Below are positions 24,901-46,665 of a stretch of DNA of 64,000 nt, piece after piece. Below the pieces are notes generated by a model. The model did no database searches, was not told where the DNA came from, and saw only the letters and a program-made list of their open reading frames with translations. A program made the position numbers and the translations under genes. Origin of the DNA: Ditylenchus dipsaci (Eukaryota > Nematoda > Chromadorea > Rhabditida > Anguinidae); assembly GCA_004194705.1 (NCBI GenBank), contig SADC01000925.1, forward strand, positions 1-64,000. Reading direction: 5' to 3'. Position 1 is the first letter of the stretch; the number at the start of each line of letters is the position of its first letter.

Positions 24901-27900
24901 TTTCAGGCGCAGGCTAGGCCAGCGCGCGTTAAGACCAGTGTTGGGACCTCGTACTTTGATCGTACTTGATACTTTGTATTTTTTGATCAAGAAGTTCTTC
25001 TTTTTTCTAAAATCTTTTCATCTAGATGGCTTCAGAACATCTATAGCTACATTTTTAGAGAAGAATATACTTGTATCGAGATTATAAAACGTTTTGAATT
25101 GATATTTTAAGTGCAAGTACGAGCTCAGGTACGAGTGCTCGTACTTGCACTCGTACTTGCACTTAAAATATCAATTCAAAACGTTTTATAATCTCGATAC
25201 AAGTATATTCTTCTCTAAAAATGTAGCTATAGATGTTCTGAAGCCATCTAGATGAAAAGATTTTAGAAAAAAGAAGAACTTCTTGATCAAAAAATACAAA
25301 GTATCAAGTACGAGCAAAGTACGAGGTCCCAACACTGGTTAAGACGGATTGAAACGTAAAAACTCAGACAAATCAAAATAAAGAAAAGGCGCGAAATCTA
25401 AAAAACGACGAAAAAGTGGGCAAACGTCTACTCACAATAAGTATTTTTATGAACCTATCTTCTTAGTATCCCATTTCTTTTGATTTTCTTCTCTCTGAAT
25501 AAGTGAAAAAAGGTACCCAGTGTGTATTTTTGTATTTTCGATGTAGAGTATATTTACTAAAGATAAAAGCAGTGCATTATTCAGGCTGGACTGGTTTTCG
25601 CTATTAAAACCCTGGGATAGGCTGCTCTGTCCAGATTTTTGAGAATCCTGCATTTCGTAGAGCCGTTGTGGCATAATTTAGTTAGGTATTTTAACCGGTT
25701 ACGAAAATCCAAAAAACATGTTTTTTTAGTTAACCTAGAAAAAAAAGGTTCGAAAAAAAAGAACTAACTTTATTATGACTTAGATCTAATTTTCTCAAAT
25801 TAGTGAGTACATGCAAGGATTGCGGCAAGACTGGTAGATCATTCATGGCCAAGTCCAATTCCTACAATCCATTAGGTCAACCAAATTAGGCCGTTTTTCA
25901 GAATAATAACCTGCAAATTTGGACATTCCTCAAAAGATGGTGGAATTGAGTTGAGTGTTCTGTGAGTGTTCCTTAGATGGAGAACCCTTAGGAATTTGGA
26001 TCTAAACCAAGCTTTTTATTTTTGCTTAAAACAGGTATTGTTGCGCCTACGCTGGAGTCTGCTTGAACTGATAGTGGGTCAAAGGGTTGTTTGACATCTT
26101 CAACACCTGCAGATTGGTCAAGCGCCTTAGCTGGGTGGGATCACTTCTGCAATCGAACAATTCAAGATACCGTATTTTCTCTAATAAGCAATAATGGGCC
26201 GCATGGACATTTTCGGAAAATCGACTCAAAACAAAGTCGGAAATCGTATTTTGGCGTCCTAAAAGTGTTTTGAGTGATTTAGTCAATTAATGTACACAAG
26301 AGCCTTTATATCAGGGCTCGGAAATCAAAATTTTCAAATAAAGGACATTTTGGTAAAGTAAAGGACATTTGGTCGAAAAGTGCCATTTTATCCAGTGCTT
26401 ATTGACTTTTGAGCAACAAAAATAAAGATTTTGACCTAAAATCTCAAAAATTCTATGATTTCGGATCTCAAATAAAGGACAAATCTTTAAATAAAGGACG
26501 TTTCCAAGCCCTGCTTTATATGCATTTTCGATAAAGAGTTTAGCTCGGATTTATCTAGCAGTTAAATCTGTGCTCAGACCTCAAGCCCTAGGGCTTGAAC
26601 GCCTTGGGGTTGAGATGCGCACACCACACAAATCACTCGAAAGTGACTCTGGATGCCTGAAAAAACATGCATACCAGAGTTCCTATATGCGGTAAAAGTA
26701 CATTCTAAGCACATTAAAGTGACTAAATCGCCAAATAAAGTCATAAGGACGCTTTTTACAACACGAAGGGTCCAACAATAAGGGTCCAAAATTAACTAAG
26801 ATACCTAGTTTATTGTCACTGAAAAAAGTTGAGTTAAATAACCATTTTGCAAACTAGCAATCACCTAATATCCAAATAGATGAGATCAATCAGATTGGAA
26901 AAGACCTGCAAGCACTTGAGGATGTGTAAACTAAATTAAGAGTGTGTCTAACCTGGTTAGGCACATTCTCAATCTTGTTATGGCTAAGATTTAACACAAT
27001 GGCACATTTGGCATACTCCAGGTTGGAAGGCACATCTCTCAAAGAATTATTACTAAAGTCGATTATAGTCAAATCCTTCATTCGGAAGATATCTGTAGGG
27101 ATTCCACTAGTTTTTATCTAAACCATTCAAAATAATTATTACGCAATTTAAAATTTATAAAAGACTAAATCCACTTCGTTTTGTCGGACAATAACTGAAC
27201 GTAGCAAAGGAAGATCAGAAAGTTCACCGTGTACGTTCTGAAAAAAATTGTGTTTTTTTTGAAAGTGGCTTCTACATGACATCATTTCTGACTTTTGGTT
27301 TTGAAAAAAAATTAGTTAAAATTTTCCATGATTTTTCTGACTCCCAAAAAACACTCTTTTTTTTGAGTCAGATTTTGGCCCGTCGTTAGTTATAAAACGC
27401 GGGGTGAAATCTGACTCAGAAAAAATAGGTGTTTTTTCTGAGTCAAAAAAATGAAAAAAGTTAACGCAGGCGTGTTAGACTGTAGAAGGTGCGTGGTCCT
27501 TTTAGAAGATTTTTTGGACGAGTATTAAATGTGTTATTTTGGCTGAAAAGTGCCCTCTTTTTCTTTTTAGTTAAGGAGACAAATATCTGGACATCTTTTG
27601 CCATGAGCTAGCTCTGCGATTGTAGTTTCTAACGGTGTATCATTTGTTGCAACATGTTTGCAAGATGTACCACAATAACATAAAAGTATGAATCAAATTG
27701 TTTTCCAGACTCGCTTCACATTTCATCATTTTTGTGCTATATTTCGCAAAGATGATGCACCAAATGATACTTTATTAGAAACTAGAATCCCAGGGCTATC
27801 TGACGGTGTTATCGCTTTGAAAAAAACGTTTTATCCAAAAAACATCTACGCCACCGGAAATGACCTCACTGAAATTTGGTGCACATAACCTCAAAACACT

Positions 27901-28222
27901 ACCCTAGATATTCTTGCAGATACAGTTTTGCAAGAGCGTAGCTTAATTTAGATTCTTTTTCAAGCTAGACATACCTGCAATTTGTTCCTTGACATTTGCA
28001 AATGCTCCAAGTTTTTAAGTTGGACAGACAATCTGGCACCCGTTCCAGTTGAGCTCTATTTAATTTAGCCAGGTGCTTGAGTCATTTCAACAACTTCATT
28101 GGGGAACCGATCGCCCTGAACATGTGGTCAAAAAACTGGTAAATTTGGTCTAAAAAAACTTGCAGAAAAGTCATTTCTGGAGAAGTCGATGCCCTTATAA
28201 AGGGCAAGACTCCGGTTGACAT
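15933..28222 (-). CDS. FLII: Flightless-1: leucine-rich repeat and gelsolin-repeat actin regulator
   Basis: Actin-remodelling protein, also known as a nuclear receptor co-regulator. Coding exons on the minus strand are 28222-28160, 28115-27975, 27237-27166, 27117-26953, 26905-26865, 26818-26805, 26146-26051, 26001-25911, 25861-25769, 22496-22348, 22267-22198, 22144-22024, 21978-21891, 21421-21273, 21225-21142, 20591-20115, 19404-19350, 19295-19158, 18621-18496, 18444-18197, 18150-17971, 17684-17544, 17485-16845, 16441-16236 and 16184-15933. The start MSTGVLPFI matches the family N terminus. The N-terminal third is LRRs (for example LDLSHNK, LNLSHNKIENVPNQ, LRLDNNRLITLPDGI). The linker has VFMPPKPSD. 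The rest is six gelsolin-like repeats (FYEADCYLVLKT, FYWIGEKTTLDKG, GRDATNMGWLQFTFSLQKK), ending KRFTRLFHGWGKH. An acidic insert (SDVSDEEDD) lies where relatives are also acidic. About ten single-base frame breaks interrupt otherwise conserved exons, mostly at homopolymers. Confidence 0.93.
20192..20240 (-). other. Candidate 49-nt intron in FLII
   Basis: Between GGGCTTCCTGCAG and AACAGTGCGAGAAG lies a GT...AG segment of 49 nt. It encodes residues (GTKLKKAPEKYFC) absent from other FLII proteins, where the conserved text runs LRN-x-LG directly into CRTVREEM. The open frame reads through it, and removing 49 nt needs one extra base to restore frame, as at other sites in this gene. An RNA read crossing the site would settle it. 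Confidence 0.45.
23452..23523 (-). repeat. tRNA-like sequence, left arm of palindrome
   Basis: Read on the minus strand it carries an A-box-like GCCTAGTGGTCAAGG and a B-box-like GAGTTCGAGTC, spaced by a poly-A loop. It is probably a tRNA-derived SINE head, not a working tRNA; the anticodon arm is replaced by an A-rich run. Confidence 0.5.
23823..23895 (+). repeat. tRNA-like sequence, right arm of palindrome
   Basis: Mirror copy of 23452-23523: TGGCCTAGTGGTCAAGG (A box), then an A-run, then GCTCGAGTTCGAGTCTGGC (B box). Few differences separate the two arms, so the palindrome formed recently or is kept similar by gene conversion. Confidence 0.5.
24936..25337. mobile_element. hAT-like palindromic MITE with AAGTACGAG motifs
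   Basis: A perfect 8-bp duplication GTTAAGAC flanks it (24928-24935 and 25338-25345). The ends are CAGTGTTGGGACCTCGTACT and its complement. The element is an almost complete palindrome, with repeated GTACGAG/CTCGTAC motifs near both ends and at the centre. It lies 32 bp from the TTAA of the 2.26 kb element in the same FLII intron. Confidence 0.88.
26312..26513. mobile_element. hAT-like MITE (CAGGGCTCGGAAA family), copy 2
   Basis: A perfect 8-bp duplication CTTTATAT lies at 26304-26311 and 26514-26521. The ends are CAGGGCTCGGAAATC and TTTCCAAGCCCTG. Short direct repeats of AAAGGACA/AATAAAGGAC occur at both ends. It is in a FLII intron and shares its body with 5511-5697. Confidence 0.88.
26575..26705. 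repeat. Dispersed repeat, copy of 46060-46180
   Basis: Shares CTTGGGGTTGAGATGCGC, the phrase GACTCTGGATGC and a following ACCAGAGT...ATGCGGTA with the sequence near 46060-46175. Non-coding and of unknown type. It lies in a FLII intron. Confidence 0.55.
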
Positions 28223-31200
28223 TTTAGAGGTCCTGGTTTAGCTCAGCAAAAAGACCTTTGGAGCATTGAAGTGAGCAATGCAATTAGGGGCATTCAGCGG
28301 CAACAAAAAAAGAAGAACACTATTTCTAAAAAAGTTGTTTATTTATGATTCAATTTGCATCTGCATTTAAGCGCGAATTCAAAACATAATATTAATCACA
28401 TATCAAGCTTTTTAAACAAAAATTGCAAGGGTTGAGAAAAAATTCGTCATATTTACTAAAGTACCGTAAATGCCCTAATAGGTCGACATGTCGAGTTATA
28501 TTTCAATCTACCAAAAAATCGAAAAATTTCGAATTTAATCTCGAGATTTTGCGTGAAAATACAAAATCCGAAAAGTAGAATCGGTTGGGCTCGTGAGATT
28601 AAAAAAAATGCGAAACGCATCTTTGCAAATTTTTTTCTTTAGTCTGAGATACAGGACTTCAAAGTAGGAGTGTCGACTCATTAGAGATCGTCGGCCTATT
28701 AGAGCACTTACAATATCTATCTAATGAGTTCCCTCTCCGCCAAAGTGAAAAAGTTTATGTATTTCAAAATGCCATGAAAGGCTTACGAAAATAAAGAAAA
28801 ATGAGAAAAAAAGCCGGTCGCAAATTGAAGCAGCCAAGAATCTTGCGAAGAGCATAAATCAGTTGATGGTCGAAGGTCTCTATTAATATTGAATAGAATT
28901 CATGGAATACTATAAAAATAGAAACATCGACAAGTTAGAAGAACAATAAATCCGGCAAGCGACATTAGTATAATAACAATTTCCTGGACAAGCAAGCGAG
29001 CCTGCAAAGTAATTTAATCTCTACAAAAATAAAATAAATTTGGAGTAACAGAAATTGCAAATAAAGTTATTTTGGTCACATTTTGTTACTGGTACAGCAA
29101 ACTTTTCTAAAAACTGAAATTAGTAAAACGTGAAAACTAGCAAAGAAGGCGTCAGCATAGGTATGAGAAACACAACAACATAAATAAAAAACAGTCGTCA
29201 AGACTAAGAGGAAATAGAATAGTGGGGAGGCTGGCTAATCAATTAGCGCCAGCCAGAAGGTCACACAGGTGCACTACCCTCCGCAGCTAGAGGAACGGGG
29301 GCGGGAGAGCTGGATTGATTACCACTGCTAGCTATATCCCTTCCCTCTGATCAATTCACAACTTTGTCAGACACGCTTGTTGCTAGCATCACCACAACTA
29401 ATTACTTCCAACCATTTGCATGCAAATAAACAAGATTACCAGATTTTCTCTAATTATAGACCCGGTTCTATAATTATCAGGCCCCTTTTCGAGGGGGTCC
29501 ATAATTAGAGAAAAGATGCTAAAAAAGGCATTTTTATCATTTTCCGAGCAAAATATGGAAAATGAGGTGAGATGGTTAGGAGGGGGGGGGTCTATATCAG
29601 AGACGGGTTTATATTAGATGAAATACGGTAGTTGCATTAGACCTGGGAATAAATCTATGCAGATATGTATGCATAACTAACTTAAACATATTAATTTGTT
29701 TGCAGTTATTGGTGGATATATTGTTGACCTCGTTAAGATTGATTGATTCATATGCTGGTGGTTTTGATTCACGTTTTTACTATATATATATCTTTATATG
29801 CAAAAACCAATAATAATAGCATCAGATTGTACAAAAAGTTCTCTCTCAGATTCCAAATCCAATATTTAACTAACCTCTATTTCAGCTTTTCAATCATGGT
29901 CAATAATCTGCAAAAGCATCAGTGACATTTTCCTTTCTTTAAAAATAGTCGAAAAGTTGAGGCGACTAGGCAGCTGGAGGAATTCTTTGGATATGAGGCG
30001 CCCTCGAAATGGTGGTCTTTCCAACATATTAAGCAGAAAAACAAAGTCTTGTCCTATCCATCCTATGAGATAAGGCTCCCTAATGGGCTGATTTCTCGGC
30101 AGATTTTCATCATTTATTACCATGCGATGAGCCCCGAAACTCAGAAGTTCAACCGATTATGATTAAAACTGCTGATTTTTAACGATTAGAATTAGGAGCC
30201 CTGCTACAGGATCAAGGCTATTTCAATAACACTGAGGACATAGCGCAATGATTTGTGAAAACTAGAAACGCTGGAAAGCTACCTGTAGAAATAAAGTAGA
30301 AATAAAAAAAACAGAAATAAAAGGTCTGCTCAATTCAAAGTCTACAGTAGACTATCTACATGATTTTATTTAACACCCGAATTTCCACAATACACTGTAC
30401 CACTTTTAATTTCATTTCAGTAGTTTATGTGCAACAAGAACAAATCTATAAAATTTTATGACTTATCACAAAAACACAAAAAATCATCAAAACAATTACT
30501 TATACTTCAAACACCAGAGAATTTTCATTTACAAATAAAAAAATCATACAACACCAAAAATAAAATCCAGTGCTTTTGCAATTGTAAAAATACAGAGCTA
30601 GTCAAAATCACACAAAAATTTCGCTTTTTTGTTTAAATCTTAATTTTCACCTATATCTCTTAACCATGTTTTAATCCAAAATGTATCTCAAACTGTTATT
30701 TAGACTTTGGAATGAAGCAGGGTTTAGAGCCATTCGTAAAATGTATGTTATTGTCTGTTCAAAAGGACAAAATACACTCAGTTTAGAATGCCTCAAATGA
30801 CCACTGACTGATTTCAGCTTGATGTCGCTCACCAGACTCTACCTTGCTTGCCCTTCCAACCTCTTGATATTTCTGTAGTCTTACACATAAGAGTGAATTC
30901 CTATTTTTCCTACTACCTTCTGGCAACCCTTTTTTAGACATTGATTGCACGATGTTCTTTGGAAAATCCTTGGCTTTTTCTTCTGTTTTTTCTTTTTTTC
31001 TCTTTGCTTATCACTTTTCGTAAGCTTTCTAAGATATTCTAAAATAGGTGAATCGGGTCTCTTTTGGGACAGACTACAAAGGACGACAATACAATAGGTC
31101 AAACACACAGCTTAAAGCAAAAAAGACTGAAAAATCTATGTGTACAATTTGGTTATCTCCGTACAATTGTCGAAAAAAGTATTTATAAAAAGACAAAACT

Positions 31201-31259
31201 GAAAACATCTTATCTAGCAAGATGACCGCAATATGTTCAACTCACTCACTCCCTATATA
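28223..31259. other. FLII-PP1 intergenic region, repeats only
   Basis: No family-matching frame was found. It holds the TACCGTA-type element at 28464-28712 and a relic with CTCTAATTATAGACCC motifs at about 29443-29634 that ends GAAATACGGTA. The plus-strand half is AT-rich with A-rich runs. A short lysine-rich frame near 30881-31108 (minus) recurs in diverged form near 45490-45660 and is treated as a repeat. Confidence 0.5.
28464..28712. mobile_element. TA-type element with CCGTAAATG outer end and CTAATAGGTCGAC iteron
   Basis: Left end TACCGTAAATGCCCTAATAG, right end CCTATTAGAGCACTTACA. The interior contains GAATCGGTTGGGCTCGTGAG, an inverted, diverged version of the core CACGAGCTCTACCGATTCT seen in 51807-52054 and 58399-58648. 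Confidence 0.55.
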
Positions 31260-31798
31260 CAGGGTTATTATGAAATTCTAACACTTTCAAACTGACATAA
31301 CTTTTTTGTATGCCGTTTTTTGAAATGTGTTTTTAAAGTTCCACTAAGTTTTGCATGAAAATTTTTTTGGCATATACAGTCGAACCTCTTATAGTGACAC
31401 CCGATATAGTGACACCCTTGATATAGTGACACCCCGGCCTATTTGGTTGGCCGACAAAGAACTAAATAGGATATAGTGACACCCCGATATAGTGACACCT
31501 GGATATAGTGACACCTAGGTGTCGGTCCCCAGGGGTGTCACTATAAAGAGGTTCGACTGTAAAGTCAAAACCTCGTTTTTCGCTTGGTCCTCCTGTGGTT
31601 TGGGCCTTAGACATGCAGAGTCCATCCCAGATCAAGACCAAAACCACAGGGAGGACCAAGCAAAAATCGAGTCTTGACTTTATATACCAAAAAATGGTCG
31701 TGCAAAACTAAGTGGAACTTTAAAAACAGATTTTCAAAAAAAGCCTATAAGGTAAGTTAGGGCTGTTTAAAAGTGGTACAATTTCTTGAATAACCCTG
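31260..31798. mobile_element. Element with CAGGGTTATT ends, host of a nested MITE
   Basis: The left end CAGGGTTATTATGAAATTCT follows TA; the right end reads TTTCTTGAATAACCCTG. Inner inverted pair: TGGTCCTCCTGTGGTTTGGG (about 31588) and AACCACAGGGAGGACCAAG (about 31652). A pogo-like MITE (31377-31559) is inserted near the left arm. Confidence 0.6.
31377..31559. mobile_element. pogo-like MITE with GATATAGTGACACC iterons
   Basis: Flanked by TA on both sides. The ends are CAGTCGAACCTCTTATAGTG and CACTATAAAGAGGTTCGACT(G). The unit GATATAGTGACACC occurs about five times inside. The outer ends match the Tigger-like element at 48942-49863. Non-coding. Confidence 0.8.
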
Positions 31799-31799
31799 T

Positions 31800-32640
31800 T
31801 TTCAGCAACAAGACACTATCTATAAATTTCCAAACAAAAATATTGAAATTTGGGCTAAAACACTTTTTCTTTAAAATACCGAAAAACGCTAAATTGCAGA
31901 TGAAACAAAAAAAGGTGTGACATAAAAAAATATTGTGGTAACTAAAAAGTTAAAGAGAAGTTTAGTCAAAGATTTTGGATTTCGTCAAAAATTTTCATAG
32001 CTAGAAGTCTAGTTTTTTATGAAAAATTACTGGATTGATTTAAAAATTCGGCTAATTACAAACTGTCATATTGTTTTGCATCGGCTAAACCATTCCCCAT
32101 ATCAGAAACAACTACTTTTTTCTCTTGTAATACCGTTTTCGATGTAGTAGAAGCCGTCTCCCGTGTTTCAAAAAAAACTTATTCGTAGTATTGTGTTAGG
32201 CACGTTTTATAAAGATTGCTTTCAGATAAGTTACCATGCATTTTGTAGATTGTATCACTGCCTACACAATGGACGGAACTTACCTAAGAGCAGTCTTAAA
32301 AAATCATGTCAAAAACACAATACCACAAACACGATTTTGAATCAGGGGAGTCTTCTATTGAAGGAAATACGGTACTTGAAAATTAATAGGTCCTATTCGC
32401 ATTTTTTGAGCTTCTCTCCCTGATTATCTTTTTAATCGTCGAACCCCTAAGATATTCCTTCTTATCTATTCTAAATTTATCATTTTTGTTGACTGTCACA
32501 AAGGGCCGAGTCTGAAACTTGGTGGATGAAAACCCTGGCAAACGTATTTCTATTACTAAAATGAAACAATGAAAAGTGGGAAAGGGGAGGGGAGAAAAGG
32601 TAGAGTGTTTATTTCATTACAGCTACTTCTACAACACACA
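31800..32640. other. Spacer between MITEs and the PP1 3' end
   Basis: No gene was recognised. A solo AAATACGGTA motif near 32366 is the end of the TACCGTATTTCC element type. The PP1 3' UTR probably ends near 32590. Confidence 0.4.
32608..32613 (-). terminator. Poly(A) signal for PP1
   Basis: AATAAA on the minus strand, about 28 nt after the PP1 stop codon. It is the only canonical signal close to the stop. Confidence 0.55.
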
Positions 32641-43183
<10,543 letters not shown>

Positions 43184-45708
43184 CTCAAGATACTGTTACG
43201 GCCTTGCACAAATATTTTCTTTCGTTCTTAAGCTTCCAAAGTTACCAAGTGTTCGAATGAAGCGGCTGCTTTTCAGAAGAAGACAAGAAGTAGTAGTACC
43301 CTGAAATTAAAATTACAGCCAAATCAAATTACTACCAGCATAACAACCAATGAACACACAGCAAGAGAAAACACAATTGCTGTGCTAGGCACAAAAACTT
43401 TTCACATCTTATGAAAGATTACAAAAAGGCACGCCATCATTTTTAATAAAAAAAGGAAGAAGACAAAAAAGTCTTGCCACACCGAAAAATGAAATGGTAT
43501 GCAAAAAACGGTCGCAAAACGCCAAAAAGTCTGTATGATTGTGAGAGATTAGATAATTTGAAAACAGCAATCCCAAAAAACAGACATGGACAGAGGGTAA
43601 AGATCACGTAGAAGTCATGCGTAAGAATCCATATATAAAAAACTGTGGGGTAGACTCAACAATTGTTGCAGGAGGATAGCAGCCGCCAAACCAGAAGTAA
43701 GGATTATTGACGCCGGCAAATAGGCCTAGGCCTAAACTGCAGGCGTGCGTGACCCGCACGCCAGCCATTCCAAATGGATCTTTTGAAAAGGAGCGCACAT
43801 GCACATCTTTTACTCAGCTGATTGTGCTAGGCTGACTGGCTGTATGCGTCTCTAACTTTATTGCCATAAAAGACTGGAAGAGAGTGTTAGAAAAGGAGAG
43901 GGCAAACAAAGTGTTACGCCAACACATCTCACTCAGCTGTTCTTCCATAGCAAAAGAGAGAAACGGAATGGAGTGTGTGTTTACCGCTTGATTATCGCTG
44001 TTTTTGTTGTTGTCGAGAAAAAAAAAGAATTTGTTGTATTGAAGTGAAAATTTCTCAATTTTTCTTTCCTTCTTTATGGCTGTGTGTAGTAAGAGTGATG
44101 ATGATGATGAAAATATTGGTGGTGTTCCTTTCTATTGCTGCTCATAATTCAGTGTTACACGGACATACACACACTTTGCTTGATTCAAGCAACCTTCACA
44201 TTGGGCGTGTGTGTGACCTGTGCTTGAGATGTAGTCGGATTCCAGTGGACTATAAAGGCTATTTTGCCATTATTGTGTTTTCTCTTTCGATTCCCCTTCC
44301 CAAAGTGACAAAATTAGCTGTTTTAGAATTTTACCGAAATCTTGCGAAAAGTGCAAAGTAAAAGAGAAAGAAGAAAGTAGATTGTGAAATTGGAAAAGCA
44401 AAAAGTTTTCTAAAAAGCATCATGCATTCAACTGTCAAAGATCAGCTATAGAATTGCTAAGTAAATAAATAAAGGGTTCAATTCTTTTTCATTTTTCGTC
44501 GCCTTTTACTACTGAAAATAAGATTCTTTTGGGTACGTTTCGTCAGTTTTGGAAAAGAGCTTTATTAGAGAATATGCGGCAGTTCTTAATTATTATAATT
44601 GTTATTATTTTTGCATGTGTTTTTCCCCAATTATTTTTGGTAGTAGAATGGCTTGGTTTTTGATCTCCTGAAAACAGCATCACGTGCACTTGGCTTGTGC
44701 TCTCTTTGTGTCCAACTGCACCCTTTTCTATATTCTCGCAGTCCTACTACTACTGAAGGTCCTAGAAGAAGGATTGCAATTTTTTATTGACAGCTTCTCT
44801 GCTGCCCTCTTTTAGGTCATACGTTCACAGACTTTGTTTTAATTTTTTACACATGCTTTTTTGCCCTATCAAAGATATATTGTTTGAATGGAAAATTTTG
44901 AAAATGGTTTAAATCGCCATCTGTTTTACTCTATGCTGATGCGAACGGTTTGTTTTTGTGTTTATCAAAAAAATTATCTCGTGCCATAAAAGTGCGCGAA
45001 TTTGAACAAGGTATATGGACAGTGTGGTAAAAGAAACACTTGGTCACGTCTTTTTGCAATATTTAGGACGAATACGTATTTTTTAAAAAATCATTTTCCT
45101 ATTTTTTAAGTAATCTCACGTGAAAAATTATTTTGGTCGGTGTTTTGAACATGAAAAAGTAATTTTACAACTAAGTTTAATTATTGACTAATAGCTGTTA
45201 GTAAGTTATTATTTGTTTCAGAACTTCAGTGCTCCAGCCCTTGGGCTATCTCGGTAGATAAGCAAATTTTTAGAGATCTAATACAATGCAGTTTCCTGCG
45301 GTTATTTTTTTTATTAACATACCTTGGAATAAATAATTTAAATAATAATAATAAAAATGATAAACTGTAGAAACTCTATTTATACTGCTACCTAAATGTA
45401 ACAAAATGATTAAAATAATTTTATTTCGAATTTTTCTTTTTGTCTACATTAAATTTTTGCCACCGGAGTTTTATTATTAACCTTTAAATTATTTTCATCT
45501 TGGGTTTGATCGCCATTTCGTGTGTTCCTTACTTTTCCAATTGTTGATGTTTATGTAGTCTTCCAGGCGTCCCATCCTTTGACCATTAATTGCATGATAC
45601 TTTTCTGAAGATTTTTAGTTTCTTCTTTTTCGTGGCTTCGTAAGAATTGAATTCATCTTAAATTATATATAGTTTGCCTCTTTCAATTATTAGAGGTAAT
45701 GTGGTTGG
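43184..45708. other. Divergent intergenic region between PP1 and BCAS3
   Basis: Promoters of both genes must lie between here and 46665. No clear TATA or initiator could be assigned. A 128-codon frame at 43975-44361 has no recognisable domain and sits in GT/AT-biased sequence, so it is not called. Confidence 0.45.
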
Positions 45709-46440
45709 TACTTCTTTAGTTCCCCCCCCCCCCATACTCGGATTTTTTGAAAAGTGACCCAAAATCACCTTTTTCTGCACAACAAGATACGAGAAGCATT
45801 TCTAAACACTTTCTGAATAAGAAAAATAAAATTTTTCAAAAAAATTGCCATCCCCCCCTTGGGGGTAGATGGTCTCTTTTGGGTATTTTAGGGTCATTTT
45901 CGGGTGATTTATCACATTTTTCTTGCTGGAGCTGGGCAAAAAAAGTCTCTATATGCATTTTTGATCAAGAGTCTTCCTCGGAATTATGTCTAAGGTAAGT
46001 GAGTGCGCGCATCTCTAACCAACCAAGCCCCCTGCGCCCCTTCGGGGGCGCAGGGTGCTTGTTTGCTTGGGGTTGAGATGCGCGCACACACATACCTGAG
46101 ACACAAATCGTTCAAAAATGACTCTGGATGCATAAAAACATATGAATACCAGAGTGTATTTATGCGGTAGGCCCCAGAAAGTAAAAACCTGTTCAAAACC
46201 TAGTATTTTCACCTAGATTTTGCCTAAAAAGGGTTAAAATTTGGTCAAAAATACCCTAAAAAAACCATTCACCCCAAGGCGTGGGTGACAATTTTTTTGA
46301 TAAGATTTAACTTTTTTATTCAGAAAGTGTTAAGAAATTGCTCTCGTACCTTGTTGTGCATAAAAAATGAGTTCGGGGGTGATTTCGGCTCACTTTTTAA
46401 AAAATCCGAGTATGGGGGGGGGGGGAACTAAAGAAGTGCC
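45709..46440. mobile_element. Inverted-repeat element with GTACTTCTTTAGTTCCCC ends
   Basis: The left end GGTACTTCTTTAGTTCCCCC and the right end GGGGGAACTAAAGAAGTGCC bound arms of about 150 bp, sharing AACACTTTCTGAATAA and its complement. The centre (46005-46090) is a GC hairpin with TGCGCCCCTTCGGGGGCGCA flanked by GAGATGCGCGC and its complement. The same outer end followed by GGGGGCCCACCC occurs at about 11487 and 11865, and a diverged one near 10264. Confidence 0.65.
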
Positions 46441-46665
46441 ATGTGGTTAGTATTTTTGTCAAAACTAATATAGAGTATTCCAAAAAACAATCATGACCAA
46501 GTGTTATTTTCGCTCTTGCATCATGTGATTTGCATGTTGCGTGTTTCACTTGCCTGACTCATGATATTTTCACTCGATCTCTTTTTGGTGCTTTGCGTGC
46601 ATCTGATTGCATAAATTAATTTTATTTAAACGTTTGAATTTTGCAGGTATCCTGTCCCGCATACT

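Noticed and set aside
30881..31108. Lysine-rich 75-codon minus-strand frame as a gene
   Set aside because: A diverged copy near 45490-45660 is broken by stops; no family was recognised, so it is treated as a repeat.
43975..44361. 128-codon plus-strand frame between PP1 and BCAS3
   Set aside because: No domain, cysteine-rich start from GT-rich sequence, no splice or homologue evidence.
46020..46085. Bacterial-type terminator hairpin (GC stem)
   Set aside because: It is the centre of an inverted-repeat element in a eukaryote, with no gene ending there.
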